Part shown: positions 27,513 through 37,083 of the stretch, piece by piece
Position numbering within the stretch: the first letter of the stretch is position 1
Layout: each line of letters begins with the position of its first letter
DNA from: an uncultured Chlorobiaceae bacterium
Lineage (GTDB): Bacteria > Bacteroidota > Chlorobiia > Chlorobiales > Chlorobiaceae
Assembly (NCBI GenBank): GCA_903836465.1
Contig: CAILRB010000100.1
Coordinates: 1 to 64,000, forward strand
Length of the DNA: 64,000 bases
Reading direction: 5' to 3'
Program-made: the position numbers and the translations under genes
The notes under the pieces: model-generated
What the model was told of the DNA's origin: nothing
What the model saw: the letters and a program-made list of their open reading frames with translations, nothing else
The model's database searches: none

Positions 27513-30058
27513 AAAACACCATTAAACCTGAAGAATTTTCGGGTCTTTCAGAGGTGGAAGCCGCAGAACGACTGCTTTCAGAAGGATTTAATGAGCTGCC
27601 CGCTGCGGGGCAACGAGGTATTTTCTCTTTAGCGTTTGGTGTTATCCGGGAACCCATGTTTCTGTTGCTGGTTGCCTGTGGAGCGGTCTATTTGGTGCTT
27701 GGCGATATCCAGGAGGCGTTGATGCTTCTCGGCTTTGTCTTCTTTGTTATGGGTCTTACTCTCTACGAGGAGCGAAAAACGGAGAATGCTCTGGATGCGT
27801 TGCGGGATCTTTCAAGCCCGCGCGCCCAGGTTGTCAGGGATGGCAAAGAACGGCGTATTGCGGGGCGTGAGGTGGTGCGCGGTGATATTCTTGTTGTCAA
27901 TGAGGGTGATCGTGTTCCTGCTGATGCACGACTGCTTTCGTGCCTGAATCTTTCGGTTGATGAATCTCTTTTGACGGGCGAATCTGTTCCGGTCAGAAAA
28001 TCAGATGATGCCGGGGAGGAAAAAAAGGTTTGTCCCGGTGGAGATGATCTTCCTTTCATCTATTCAGGTACTTTGGTGGTTCAGGGGCAGGGTATTGCAC
28101 AGGTTATCGCAACCGGCATAAAGACCGAAATCGGGAAAATCGGCGCTGTCTTGCAGAGTGTTGAGCCTGAAGAGACGCTGTTGCAGAAAGAGACTGATCG
28201 ATGGGTGCGTACCCTGGCTGTTTTTGGATTGTCGTTGTGTTTTCTGGTGATTATTTATTACAGTCTCACTCGTGGCGACTGGCTTAATGGATTGCTTGCC
28301 GGCGTTACTCTTGCTATGGCAACGCTCCCTGAAGAGCTGCCTGTTGTGCTGACTATTTTTCTTGCCATGGGAGCCTGGCGCATTGCAAGAAAACAGGTTC
28401 TTACCCGTCGTATGCCAGCCATTGAAACACTGGGTTCTTCAACGGTGCTTTGTGTGGACAAAACCGGTACGCTTACCATGAATCGCATGTCAGTCAGCAA
28501 ACTCTTTGCGGCCGGAGAGCTGCTTGATGTCGGCTCGGTTGTACGGAATTCCATGCCTGAACAATTTCATGAACTTCTGGAATTCAGTATTCTGGCAAGT
28601 CAGCTTGATCCGTTTGATCCTATGGAAAAAGCTATCAAAGAGACTGGAGATGACTATCTGACAGAGACAGAACATTTGCACAAGGACTGGGAGCTGGTTC
28701 ATGAATACGCTTTGTCAAAAGAGTTGCTTTCACTTTCCCGGGTCTGGAAGTCAGCGGAAAATGAACATTATACTATTGCAGCCAAAGGTGCTCCTGAAGC
28801 AATTATCGGGCTTTGTCATTTTGATGACTCTGCGAGAGCAGAACTTTTTACTCATGTTGCCGAAATGGCTGATCGTGGGTTGCGGGTATTGGGCGTGGCA
28901 AGGGCATTTTTTCAGCAACCGGTTTTACCCAATGCACAGGGTGACTTTGTTTTTGAATTTCTTGGTTTCATAGGCCTTTCTGACCCGGTGCGTCCGACTG
29001 TTCCTTCCGCCATTTCGGAATGTTATAGCGCCGGAGTTCGAGTGGTGATGATCACCGGTGATTTTCCCGGTACGGCACGCAATATTGCCCGGCAGATCGG
29101 GCTGAAAAAAGCTGACCAGTCTCTTACTGGTCCGGAACTGCAGGGTATGACGGACCGTGAACTGCAGGAGAAGATCAATGAGGTGAATATTTTTGCGAGG
29201 GTGGTGCCCGAGCAGAAGTTGCGGCTGGTAAATGCGTTCAAGGCTAACGGTGAAATAGTCGCCATGACGGGGGATGGCGTGAATGATGCTCCTGCGCTGA
29301 AAGCGGCCAACATTGGCATTGCCATGGGTGGACGCGGAACGGATGTTGCCCGTGAGTCGGCGTCACTGGTTCTGCTGGATGATGATTTTTCCTCAATTGT
29401 GCAGGCCATCAGGCTGGGGCGAAGAATTTTTGACAATATCAGAAAAGCCATCGCCTATATATTTGCAATCCATGTTCCCATTGCCGGGATGTCGCTTTTG
29501 CCTGTTCTTTTTCAATGGCCGCTGCTCTTGCTGCCAGCGCATATCGCTTTTTTACAACTCATCATTGATCCTGCATGCTCAATCGTTTTTGAAGCTGAGG
29601 GAGAAGAAGCTGATGTGATGAATCGTCCGCCCCGAAACTCCAGGGAGCCGTTATTCAGCAGAAAGACTGTTGTGCTCAGCCTGATGCAGGGAGTTATGGT
29701 GCTTGCGGTTATTCTGGGTGTTTTCTGGTTTGCCCGTTCAAGAGGAGCTGACGCGCAGGAACTTCGCGCAATGACCTTTACGACGCTGATGATTTCCAAT
29801 CTCGGTTTGATTCTGACCAACCGCACCTGGAGTCGCACGTTTGCTTCTGCAACGCGATCTGCCAATGCGGCATTGTTTCCAGTGGTCGCCGGAGCCATAC
29901 TCTTTTTGGGAATTGTGCTGTATGTTCCTTTTTTTATTCACCTTTTCAGGTTTTCATCATTGCATCTCCCTGATCTTCTGCTTTGTCTCGCTGCAGGGCT
30001 TGGAAGTGTTCTCTGGGTTGAAGGGTTCAAGCGTGCTTTCAGAAGAAGTGGCAGGTGA
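27509..30058 (+). CDS. P-type cation-transporting ATPase (P2, Ca2+-ATPase-like)
   Basis: 849 residues from ATG 27509, which overlaps the murB stop; the longer frame back to 27290 lies inside murB. The phosphorylation motif is CVDKTGTLTMN, the membrane-segment motif PEELP, the actuator TGES, and the hinge TGDGVNDAPAL. About ten hydrophobic segments are expected. The PEELP segment 4 and the overall layout fit the calcium/manganese branch of P2 ATPases, but the ion is not certain. The 3' end overlaps the convergent gene at 29938 by 121 bases. Confidence 0.9.
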   Translation: MKNTIKPEEFSGLSEVEAAERLLSEGFNELPAAGQRGIFSLAFGVIREPMFLLLVACGAVYLVLGDIQEALMLLGFVFFVMGLTLYEERKTENALDALRDLSSPRAQVVRDGKERRIAGREVVRGDILVVNEGDRVPADARLLSCLNLSVDESLLTGESVPVRKSDDAGEEKKVCPGGDDLPFIYSGTLVVQGQGIAQVIATGIKTEIGKIGAVLQSVEPEETLLQKETDRWVRTLAVFGLSLCFLVIIYYSLTRGDWLNGLLAGVTLAMATLPEELPVVLTIFLAMGAWRIARKQVLTRRMPAIETLGSSTVLCVDKTGTLTMNRMSVSKLFAAGELLDVGSVVRNSMPEQFHELLEFSILASQLDPFDPMEKAIKETGDDYLTETEHLHKDWELVHEYALSKELLSLSRVWKSAENEHYTIAAKGAPEAIIGLCHFDDSARAELFTHVAEMADRGLRVLGVARAFFQQPVLPNAQGDFVFEFLGFIGLSDPVRPTVPSAISECYSAGVRVVMITGDFPGTARNIARQIGLKKADQSLTGPELQGMTDRELQEKINEVNIFARVVPEQKLRLVNAFKANGEIVAMTGDGVNDAPALKAANIGIAMGGRGTDVARESASLVLLDDDFSSIVQAIRLGRRIFDNIRKAIAYIFAIHVPIAGMSLLPVLFQWPLLLLPAHIAFLQLIIDPACSIVFEAEGEEADVMNRPPRNSREPLFSRKTVVLSLMQGVMVLAVILGVFWFARSRGADAQELRAMTFTTLMISNLGLILTNRTWSRTFASATRSANAALFPVVAGAILFLGIVLYVPFFIHLFRFSSLHLPDLLLCLAAGLGSVLWVEGFKRAFRRSGR

Positions 30059-31044
30059 TCGGAATAGCCTCCTTTATATTTCCTTTTTTCGTATGTCGCA
30101 TAGGGCTTTTTCCCCGATTCGTCCAGCAGTCGGGAAAAGGCGAAGCAGCGGAATGCGTTGTCTGGCGCAAAGAAGCCTCTGTTCTCAAGCATTCCTGCGC
30201 TGAGGAGGATCTGGTCGATCTGCTGCCAGTGGTTGTTGTAGAAGTAGCTGCCGATTCCCTCGTATCCGTTCCAGCAATTGTAAAGAAATGCAGTGCTGTT
30301 TGCCTTGACTTTTGCGGCATCAAAGGACGAACCAAGAACCTGTTTTATTGAGCGGTCGCCGGGCTCGTCGTTGAAGTCTCCCATGACAATAATATCCGCT
30401 TTCGGGTTGCCGACAAGCAGGCTGTCAACAATGTGTCGGGTGACCTTTGCGGCGGCAAGTCGTTTTGGTTCGGTCCATCCGGTATCGAAAGCGCGTGATG
30501 GCCAGTGGTTCAGAATCAGGTGAAACGGGTAACCGTCAGCGGAAAACCCGGCAACAATGATTTTTCTTGTCTGCCGGGCAAGAGGAACGGAGTAAGCTTT
30601 TGATACGGTTGGACGGAGCGTTTGCGGATTGTAGCCAAGGCCGATATCGATGCCTCTCGGGTCTGATGACTCAAAATAAATGCTTTTGTACCTGATTCCC
30701 TGAAGCCGGGAGAGCGTTTCTTCAAAGACGTTGCGGTTTTCAACTTCCGCAAATGCTACAATGTCAGGATATTTCCGGTACTCAGGGTGCGCCTCAACTG
30801 CCGTGAGAAGGTGGCGGATGCGCATCTCTTTGAGAAGAAGTTTTTTTTCTGTCCACTGAAGCTTTCCTTCCGGGGTGAAGTCGTCATCGTCAGTCAACGG
30901 GTCATTCTGCGGATCAAACAGATTTTCAACGTTCCACCACAGGAAAAGCACGCTTTTTTCCGGTTTTTGATTCCCTGAGGCAGAATGGGAAATCAGGGAT
31001 GCTGCGCTGAAGAGGAGAAAAAAGTAACAGAGTAATGTTCGCAT
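29938..31044 (-). CDS. Endonuclease/exonuclease/phosphatase family protein, exported
   Basis: 368 residues with an N-terminal signal peptide (MRTLLCYFFLLFSAASLISH). The EEP fold residues are visible: NVENLFD, AFAEVENR (metal-binding Glu), GDFNDEP (catalytic Asp/Asn) and GYSDHLPLLL (catalytic His). The substrate is not predictable; similar secreted proteins are annotated as nucleases or phosphodiesterases. After SDHLPLLL, normally near the C-terminus, a further 30 basic residues follow that are encoded opposite the ATPase 3' end. This tail was probably gained by loss of the original stop codon. Confidence 0.85.
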   Translation of the reverse strand: MRTLLCYFFLLFSAASLISHSASGNQKPEKSVLFLWWNVENLFDPQNDPLTDDDDFTPEGKLQWTEKKLLLKEMRIRHLLTAVEAHPEYRKYPDIVAFAEVENRNVFEETLSRLQGIRYKSIYFESSDPRGIDIGLGYNPQTLRPTVSKAYSVPLARQTRKIIVAGFSADGYPFHLILNHWPSRAFDTGWTEPKRLAAAKVTRHIVDSLLVGNPKADIIVMGDFNDEPGDRSIKQVLGSSFDAAKVKANSTAFLYNCWNGYEGIGSYFYNNHWQQIDQILLSAGMLENRGFFAPDNAFRCFAFSRLLDESGKKPYATYEKRKYKGGYSDHLPLLLKARLNPSTQRTLPSPAARQSRRSGRCNDENLKR

Positions 31045-31150
31045 AACCTCTTTCTATGTAATTTTTTTTCTTTACCATAATGATTATGTAACTTAATCGG
31101 GATTTTGCTGCTATCAATATTTTTTATTACCAAACGATCCGGAAAGCATT

Positions 31151-31549
31151 ATGACCCACAAGAGTGATGTCAAAGAGCGGGCGAAAGATATCCTCGATGA
31201 AACCCTTGACAGGGAGGCGGTTATTGTGTTGGCAAGGATTTCCGAAGAGATGCAGTTGCTTATTCTGGCACATCCGGAGCCGGAAGCCGATAAGGTTAAA
31301 GAGATTGTGACCGGTTTTTTCCTTGAGAACGGCAGATCGGAACAGTTCATTGATGACTGGATACACACCTCTGAAGAGTACAGCCGTACCAGGGGGCTGA
31401 GTGAACAGGATCAACCGAAAGCCATGTTGTCAGATCTTGGTGTGTTCAGATTTATGAATTTTTTGAAGGACAAAGGGCTGACCGACGATCAGATTACTAT
31501 TGTGCTTACCGGAGCGGTTCAGCAGGCGGCTTCTGATCAGTCAGTATGA
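31151..31549 (+). CDS. Helical cytosolic protein, unknown function
   Basis: 132 residues, acidic, mostly helical by pattern (ERAKDILDETLDREA, EMQLLILAHPEPEADKVKEIV). No signal, membrane segment, Cys motif or family I recognise. It starts about 106 bases after the divergent nuclease-like gene and is followed 70 bases later by purC in the same direction. Codon use resembles its neighbours, so it looks like a native gene. Confidence 0.7.
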   Translation: MTHKSDVKERAKDILDETLDREAVIVLARISEEMQLLILAHPEPEADKVKEIVTGFFLENGRSEQFIDDWIHTSEEYSRTRGLSEQDQPKAMLSDLGVFRFMNFLKDKGLTDDQITIVLTGAVQQAASDQSV

Positions 31550-31619
31550 GAGGGGATAATTTTTCAGGATATACAGGGTTATCGGCTGCGATAGCCACTC
31601 AAATATAAAAAAGTTCACT

Positions 31620-32330
31620 ATGACAAAGACGACACAGCTCTACGAAGGCAAGGCTAAAAAGGTTTTCTTGACAGATGACAGCAACCTGGTGATACAGGAG
31701 TTCAAGGACGATGCGACGGCGTTCAATAACAAGAAAAAGGGAACGATTGCTGAAAAAGGTATTGTGAACAATGCTATCTCTTGCAAGCTTTTTACCATGC
31801 TTGAGGAGAACGGGATACGTACTCATCTGGTTGAAAAGCTTTCTGATCGTGAGATGCTTTGCCGGCGTCTCGATATTATCAAGGTTGAGGTTGTGGTCCG
31901 CAATATTGCGGCTGGTTCGCTGGTGAAGCGGTATGGGTTTGCAGAAGGAACCGTGCTTGAAAGGCCGATTGTAGAGTTCTATCTTAAAGATGACGATCTT
32001 GATGATCCGCTGATGAATGAATCCCATGCGGTGGCGCTTGGTGTTGCCACTCTTGAGGAGCTTGCGGTTCTGAAACAGCGTGCCGAAGCGATTAATGTTG
32101 TGCTTCGTAAATTTTTTGCAGAAAGAAAACTGAAGCTGGTTGACTTCAAGCTGGAGTTCGGTCGTCATAACAACGAGATTCTGCTTGGCGATGAGATAAG
32201 TCCTGATACCTGCAGGTTCTGGGATCTTGAGACGAACGAAAAAATGGACAAGGATCGTTTCCGTTTTGATCTGGGCAGTGTTGAGGATGCCTATAGTGAG
32301 GTGCAGAGAAGAGTTCTTGATCTTGACTGA
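31620..32330 (+). CDS. purC: SAICAR synthetase
   Basis: Phosphoribosylaminoimidazole-succinocarboxamide synthase of purine synthesis, 236 residues, the usual bacterial length. Motifs are LYEGKAKKVF at the ATP site, VRNIAAGSLVKRYG, the LVDFKLEFG segment and the LGDEISPDTCRFWD signature. No other pur genes are adjacent. Confidence 0.95.
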   Translation: MTKTTQLYEGKAKKVFLTDDSNLVIQEFKDDATAFNNKKKGTIAEKGIVNNAISCKLFTMLEENGIRTHLVEKLSDREMLCRRLDIIKVEVVVRNIAAGSLVKRYGFAEGTVLERPIVEFYLKDDDLDDPLMNESHAVALGVATLEELAVLKQRAEAINVVLRKFFAERKLKLVDFKLEFGRHNNEILLGDEISPDTCRFWDLETNEKMDKDRFRFDLGSVEDAYSEVQRRVLDLD

Positions 32331-32356
32331 TACAGTAACGACAGACGGGGTGTGCC

Positions 32357-33001
32357 ATGCTTGAATCTGCGATTTTCTGGCTGCAGCATGCAGACCCTTT
32401 TGCGGTCTATGTTTTTCTTTTTCTGATTGCTTTTCTTGAAAACGTCATACCGCCGATACCTGGTGATGTCCCGGTAGCTTTTATCGGGTATTTGATATAC
32501 GGCAGTCAGCTAACGTTTGCCGGCGCCCTGTTCTGGTCTTCGCTGGGCTCTACGGCCGGGTTTATGGTGATCTATATGCTGAGCAAACATCTCGGCATAA
32601 AATTATATGCCGCCGGCGATACTGAGGTGCAGCACCGGTTTTCGAAAAGCGTTCACCGCTTTTTCCCGCCGTCAGACATGGTACTGCTGCGCCACAAATT
32701 TACTACTCATGGTTACCTTGCTGTATTGGTGAACCGGTTTCTGTTCGGGTCCAGGGCAGTTATTTCTGTTATGGCAGGTCTGATGCATCTCAAGACGCCA
32801 TTTGTTCTTCTTGCGGCGTTGACCAGTGCTGTGGCATGGAATGTATTGTTGCTCTACGGTGGCTTTTTCCTTGGAAGCAACTGGCAGCATATCGGTGGTT
32901 ATGTTGCTGTATACAGTATTCCGGTCACGATTATTTTTGTTGTGGTGCTTTTATTTTCTTTATGGAAGTTTCTCAGGGAAAGAAAGTTGAAGCATGAATA
33001 A
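32357..33001 (+). CDS. DedA-family membrane protein
   Basis: 214 residues with several hydrophobic segments. The DedA/SNARE-associated signature is present: FLENVIPPIPGDVPVAF near the N-terminus and NRFLFGSRAVISVMAGLMHL in the middle, with the conserved Arg residues. DedA proteins help flip or recycle lipid carriers such as undecaprenyl phosphate and keep membrane potential; the exact substrate here is unknown. It starts 26 bases after purC. Confidence 0.88.
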   Translation: MLESAIFWLQHADPFAVYVFLFLIAFLENVIPPIPGDVPVAFIGYLIYGSQLTFAGALFWSSLGSTAGFMVIYMLSKHLGIKLYAAGDTEVQHRFSKSVHRFFPPSDMVLLRHKFTTHGYLAVLVNRFLFGSRAVISVMAGLMHLKTPFVLLAALTSAVAWNVLLLYGGFFLGSNWQHIGGYVAVYSIPVTIIFVVVLLFSLWKFLRERKLKHE

Positions 33002-33043
33002 TTTTTATTAATTCACAAGAATTTTGTTGACATATTATCAATT

Positions 33044-33955
33044 ATGGCAAAAGACGTAAAACTTTATCCTGCTGAAAAAAAAGGCGTGTTGCTTGAGCTT
33101 GCAGCAATTGAGGACCTCAAGGAAATGGCCCGGCAGGTTCGTCGGGATATTATCCGAATGCTTGCTATGGCTAATTCCGGTCATACCGGTGGTTCGCTTG
33201 GCATGGCTGATATTTTTACTGCGCTCTACTTTCGGGTACTTCAGCACAAGCCTCATGAGTTCTGGCATCATCATGATGAGGATATGGTTTTTCTCTCCAA
33301 TGGTCATATTGCGCCGGTTTGGTACAGTGTTCTTGCCCGTTCAGGTTATTTCCCTCTCAGCGAACTGAACTCCCTGCGGCAGGTTAACTCCTACCTGCAG
33401 GGTCATCCAACCTCTGAATCAAGACTTCCCGGTATCAGAATCGCTTCCGGTTCTCTTGGTCAGGGTCTTTCTACCGCAGTGGGAGCAGCCCTTGGTCTCC
33501 GTATGGATGGAAAGGAGAACGATGTCTTCTGCCTGATGGGTGATGGTGAATGTCAGGAGGGACAAATATGGGAAGCGGCGATGAGTGCTTCCCATTACAA
33601 GCTTGACAACATTATCGGTATTGTCGATTACAATAATTTGCAGATTGACGGCGAGGTCTCCTCTATCATGGGTGTGGAACCGTTTGCTGATAAATGGCGG
33701 GCATTCGGATGGGATGTCTGTCAATGTGATGGCAATGATATGGATGATTTTGTCGGCACCATTGAGAAAATCAAATCGAACAAAAGCCGCAAGAGACCAA
33801 CGGTTGTTCTTGCAACAACAATTATGGGAAAAGGGGTTCCCTTTTTTGAGGGTTCCATGCCTGACAACAGCAACTGGCATGGAAAGCCGCCATCAAAGGA
33901 TGATGCACTCAAGGCTCTTGCCATTCTTGGCGAGACCGTCTATGGTGATTTTTAG
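33044..33955 (+). CDS. Transketolase, N-terminal (TPP-binding) subunit
   Basis: 303 residues covering only the thiamine-diphosphate-binding half of transketolase. Visible are NSGHTGGSLG, HIAPVWYSVLA, GSLGQGLSTAVG and the TPP/metal motif GDGECQEGQIWEA ending NNLQID. The C-terminal half (pyrimidine and transketolase C domains) does not follow; the next gene is rsmD. Split transketolases are usually encoded side by side, so the partner must be elsewhere in the genome. It acts in the pentose phosphate pathway. Confidence 0.9.
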   Translation: MAKDVKLYPAEKKGVLLELAAIEDLKEMARQVRRDIIRMLAMANSGHTGGSLGMADIFTALYFRVLQHKPHEFWHHHDEDMVFLSNGHIAPVWYSVLARSGYFPLSELNSLRQVNSYLQGHPTSESRLPGIRIASGSLGQGLSTAVGAALGLRMDGKENDVFCLMGDGECQEGQIWEAAMSASHYKLDNIIGIVDYNNLQIDGEVSSIMGVEPFADKWRAFGWDVCQCDGNDMDDFVGTIEKIKSNKSRKRPTVVLATTIMGKGVPFFEGSMPDNSNWHGKPPSKDDALKALAILGETVYGDF

Positions 33956-33969
33956 GCAGAAACAGTTTC

Positions 33970-34512
33970 GTGCAGATTCTGGCGGGTACATATAAAGGGC
34001 GAAAAATCAGGAGCTCATCGTCGCTTGCTATACGTCCATGCAGCAGCAGGGTGAAGAAATCGATATTTGATACGCTGGCAGCAAGAATTGACTTTGATGG
34101 TGCTTCTGTTCTTGATTTGTTTGCCGGGTTCGGTTCTCTTGGTTTTGAGGCGCTGAGTCGTGGTGCAGGCTCCGTCTTTTTTGTCGATCAGCATGTTGAT
34201 GCACTGAAAGCCATGAAGGCAACGGCTCTTCAGCTTGGTGTACAGGAGAGTGTAAAAATTGTCAATGCAGATGTTCTGGCATTTCTCAGGCGTTCGACCG
34301 GTCATTTTGATCTTCTTTTTTGTGATCCGCCCTATTCCTGGCCTGATTACGATCAGTTGATTGAGATGATTTTTGGAGGCGCTCTTCTTTCCGATGGGGG
34401 AATGCTGCTTATCGAACATAGTACATATTTTGATTTCAGGTTGTCGTTGCACTACTCTTTTCACAAGGATTACGGCATGACAAGAGTAACTTTTTTCAGC
34501 AATAACCTTTGA
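33970..34512 (+). CDS. rsmD: 16S rRNA (guanine966-N2)-methyltransferase
   Basis: 180 residues. The N-terminal ILAGTYKGRKI is typical of RsmD, the SAM site is VLDLFAGFGSLGFEALSRG, and the catalytic motif is CDPPY. Translation starts at GTG 33970, which aligns with the family N-terminus. The stop codon is directly followed by the coaD ATG, an rsmD-coaD pairing common in bacteria. Confidence 0.93.
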   Translation: MQILAGTYKGRKIRSSSSLAIRPCSSRVKKSIFDTLAARIDFDGASVLDLFAGFGSLGFEALSRGAGSVFFVDQHVDALKAMKATALQLGVQESVKIVNADVLAFLRRSTGHFDLLFCDPPYSWPDYDQLIEMIFGGALLSDGGMLLIEHSTYFDFRLSLHYSFHKDYGMTRVTFFSNNL

Positions 34513-35022
34513 ATGACGATGAAATCAAAAGCGATTTATCCAGGAACATTCGATCCGTTTACCAACGGCCATCTTGATGTGCTTGAACGTGCCCTGAATA
34601 TTTTTGAAGAGGTTATTGTGGTTATTGCCGAGAACAGCCAGAAACACGCACTGTTTACCATAGAGGAACGGGAGGTGATGACGAAAGAGATAACCGGAGG
34701 GTACCTTGGCGTCAGTGTTGAGGTGCTTCATAAAGGATTGCTTGCTGATTATGCCCGGCAGGCTGGCGCAAAATCAATTGTTCGGGGCGTACGGCAAGTC
34801 AAGGATTTTGAGTATGAGTTTCAGATGTCGCTGCTTAACCGTCAACTTTATCCGGAAGTTACCACTGTTTTTCTGATGCCCAATGTCAAGTATACCTATG
34901 TTGCATCATCAATAATCAAGGAGGTGGCCATGCTTGGCGGTGATGTCAGCAAGTTTGTGCACCCTTGTGTTCTGGAGATGATGCATCAAAAACGTGAAGA
35001 ATTGAACCTGAAACATTTATAA
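34513..35022 (+). CDS. coaD: Phosphopantetheine adenylyltransferase
   Basis: Penultimate step of coenzyme A synthesis, 169 residues. The nucleotidyltransferase motif is [12 protein letters not shown], substrate residues lie in [12 protein letters not shown], and the second ATP motif is [11 protein letters not shown]. It starts immediately after the rsmD stop; an in-frame ATG at 34519 is an alternative start. Confidence 0.95.
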   Translation: MTMKSKAIYPGTFDPFTNGHLDVLERALNIFEEVIVVIAENSQKHALFTIEEREVMTKEITGGYLGVSVEVLHKGLLADYARQAGAKSIVRGVRQVKDFEYEFQMSLLNRQLYPEVTTVFLMPNVKYTYVASSIIKEVAMLGGDVSKFVHPCVLEMMHQKREELNLKHL

Positions 35023-35039
35023 CCAACTATTTTTTATAT

Positions 35040-36248
35040 ATGTCGACAACAGTTTTGCCAGAAGAACAATATCTCACTCGCCGGGTTCTTGGTATGCAGG
35101 AATCGCAGACCATGCGAATCAGCAATCTTGCTGCTAAAATGAAGGCTGAAGGTATGGATATTGTCAGCCTTTCAGCAGGCGAACCTGATTTCCCTACCCC
35201 CGCCCATGTTAATCAGGCGGGAATAGATGCAATTAATGCCGGATTTACCCGTTATACGGCAAATTCAGGTATTGCGGATCTTAAAAAGGCGATTATCGAA
35301 AAGTTCAGGCGCGATAACGGTCTGGAGTTTCAGGAAAACCAGATCATTGTCAGCAATGGCGGCAAACAGACCCTTGCCAATACCTTTCTTGCGCTTTGCG
35401 AAGAGGGTGATGAGGTGATTGTTCCAGCTCCTTACTGGGTGAGCTTTCCCGAAATGGTTCGTCTTGCGGGTGGTATACCGGTTATTGTTCATACCACACT
35501 GGAGACTGAATATAAAATGAGCCCGGCCCAGCTTGAGGCAGCCATTACTCCGAAAACAAAGATTCTTGTCCTGAATTCTCCCTCGAATCCCACCGGCGCG
35601 GTGTATAGTGAAGTTGAGGTGCGAGCCCTGATGGCGGTTGTCGAAGGTCGTGGAATTTTTGTGCTCTCCGATGAAATGTACGACATGATTGTCTATGGTG
35701 GTGTTCGTCCGTTTTCTCCTGCAAGAATTCCTGCTATGAAGGAGTGGGTTATTGTGAGTAATGGTGTGTCGAAAACCTACGCGATGACTGGCTGGAGAAT
35801 CGGATACCTTGCCGGGCCGAAATGGTTGATTGATGCCTGCGACAAGATACAGTCACAGACCACCTCCAATCCCAATGCCATCGCACAGAAAGCGGCTGTT
35901 GCGGCGCTCAATGGTGACCAGGGAATTGTTGAAGAGCGTCGCGCTGAATTTGAAAAGAGGCGCGATTACATGTACAAGGCCCTGAACAGCATTCCGGGTT
36001 TTAAAACTGCTTTGCCGCAGGGAGCGTTCTACATTTTCCCTGATATCAGTGGTGTGCTTGGCCAAACCTTTAATGGTGTGGTCATGAAAGACTCCGCCGA
36101 TGTTGCTGAATATCTTCTGAAGGTGCATCATGTCGCCACAGTACCTGGTGATGCTTTTGGCGCTCCGGAAAACCTCCGTCTCTCGTATGCGGCCTCAATC
36201 ACCGCGCTTGAGGAAGCGGTAAACCGTATCAGGAGAGCTTTCAAATAG
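35040..36248 (+). CDS. Aspartate/aromatic aminotransferase, class I
   Basis: 402 residues of PLP-dependent fold type I, closest in pattern to the bacterial AspC Ib group. The PLP lysine is in [17 protein letters not shown], other motifs are [11 protein letters not shown] and the substrate Arg near NLRLSYA. It likely transfers amino groups between aspartate/glutamate and oxaloacetate or prephenate; substrate range is inferred. It lies 17 bases after coaD. Confidence 0.9.
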   Translation: MSTTVLPEEQYLTRRVLGMQESQTMRISNLAAKMKAEGMDIVSLSAGEPDFPTPAHVNQAGIDAINAGFTRYTANSGIADLKKAIIEKFRRDNGLEFQENQIIVSNGGKQTLANTFLALCEEGDEVIVPAPYWVSFPEMVRLAGGIPVIVHTTLETEYKMSPAQLEAAITPKTKILVLNSPSNPTGAVYSEVEVRALMAVVEGRGIFVLSDEMYDMIVYGGVRPFSPARIPAMKEWVIVSNGVSKTYAMTGWRIGYLAGPKWLIDACDKIQSQTTSNPNAIAQKAAVAALNGDQGIVEERRAEFEKRRDYMYKALNSIPGFKTALPQGAFYIFPDISGVLGQTFNGVVMKDSADVAEYLLKVHHVATVPGDAFGAPENLRLSYAASITALEEAVNRIRRAFK

Positions 36249-36255
36249 GGCGCCG

Positions 36256-37017
36256 ATGCTGAAAGTTCGTCGCAGTCGCCTCTATACGTCATGGTTTGGC
36301 TGGTATTCCCGCCGCCAGTTCAGAAGGCATTTTAATTCGGTACGTGTTTTTATGCAGCCCGGAGTGCAGGAGATGGATCTTCGTACTCCGGTTATTTTTT
36401 ATGCTAATCACGCATACTGGTGGGACGGGTTCTGGTCGCCCTTGTGCACCGAAAAGTTTTTTCACCAGCGGCTGCATATTATTATTGAGTTTCAGCAGTT
36501 GCGGAAACATCGTTTTTTTACCCGTATAGGAGCGTTTTCTCTTGACCGTTCCCGCCCGAAAAGTTGGCCAGCTACGCTTCGTTATGCCGCTGAATTGTTG
36601 ACCGACGAACACGAGCTGCAGAATGCGTTATGGATTTTTCCCCAGGGAAAGATTGAACATGTCGATAAGCGTCCGCTTGTTTTTTTTAAAGGGGCGGCTT
36701 TCATTGCCTCTCAGGTGCTTGAAAAGATCCCGCAGCTTTACGTTGTTTCAATTGTCAGTCGGATTGAATATCTTGACGAACAAAATCCGGAGCTGTTTTT
36801 ATCTTTCAGGGAGCCACGTTTGGTTTCCCGGAAGGAATATACTGGTGCCAATGATCTTACCGCATATATGCAGAAGATGACGGAGAGTCATCTTGATGAA
36901 CTCAGCGAGAAGATTCGGAACCGAAAGCTTGATGACGCAGTGACTCTTGTCAAGGGGAGTGCGTCTGTAAACAGAAGGAGTGAAGCATTCAGGCGATTCA
37001 TAGGTCTTGACAGCTAA
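36256..37017 (+). CDS. 1-acyl-glycerol-3-phosphate acyltransferase-like protein
   Basis: 253 residues of the PlsC/LPLAT superfamily. The catalytic HxxxxD box is NHAYWWD, and the later motif IFPQGKIEH is the glycerol-phosphate binding EGT-like block in altered form. It has few hydrophobic segments, so it is probably peripheral to the membrane. It follows the aminotransferase by 7 bases. The acceptor lipid is not predictable. Confidence 0.8.
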   Translation: MLKVRRSRLYTSWFGWYSRRQFRRHFNSVRVFMQPGVQEMDLRTPVIFYANHAYWWDGFWSPLCTEKFFHQRLHIIIEFQQLRKHRFFTRIGAFSLDRSRPKSWPATLRYAAELLTDEHELQNALWIFPQGKIEHVDKRPLVFFKGAAFIASQVLEKIPQLYVVSIVSRIEYLDEQNPELFLSFREPRLVSRKEYTGANDLTAYMQKMTESHLDELSEKIRNRKLDDAVTLVKGSASVNRRSEAFRRFIGLDS

Positions 37018-37083
37018 TAAAAGGTTGCCGGATCATTTTGCAAGAAGTGGTAAATACACAACATCAACAACGTTCCCCTATTC

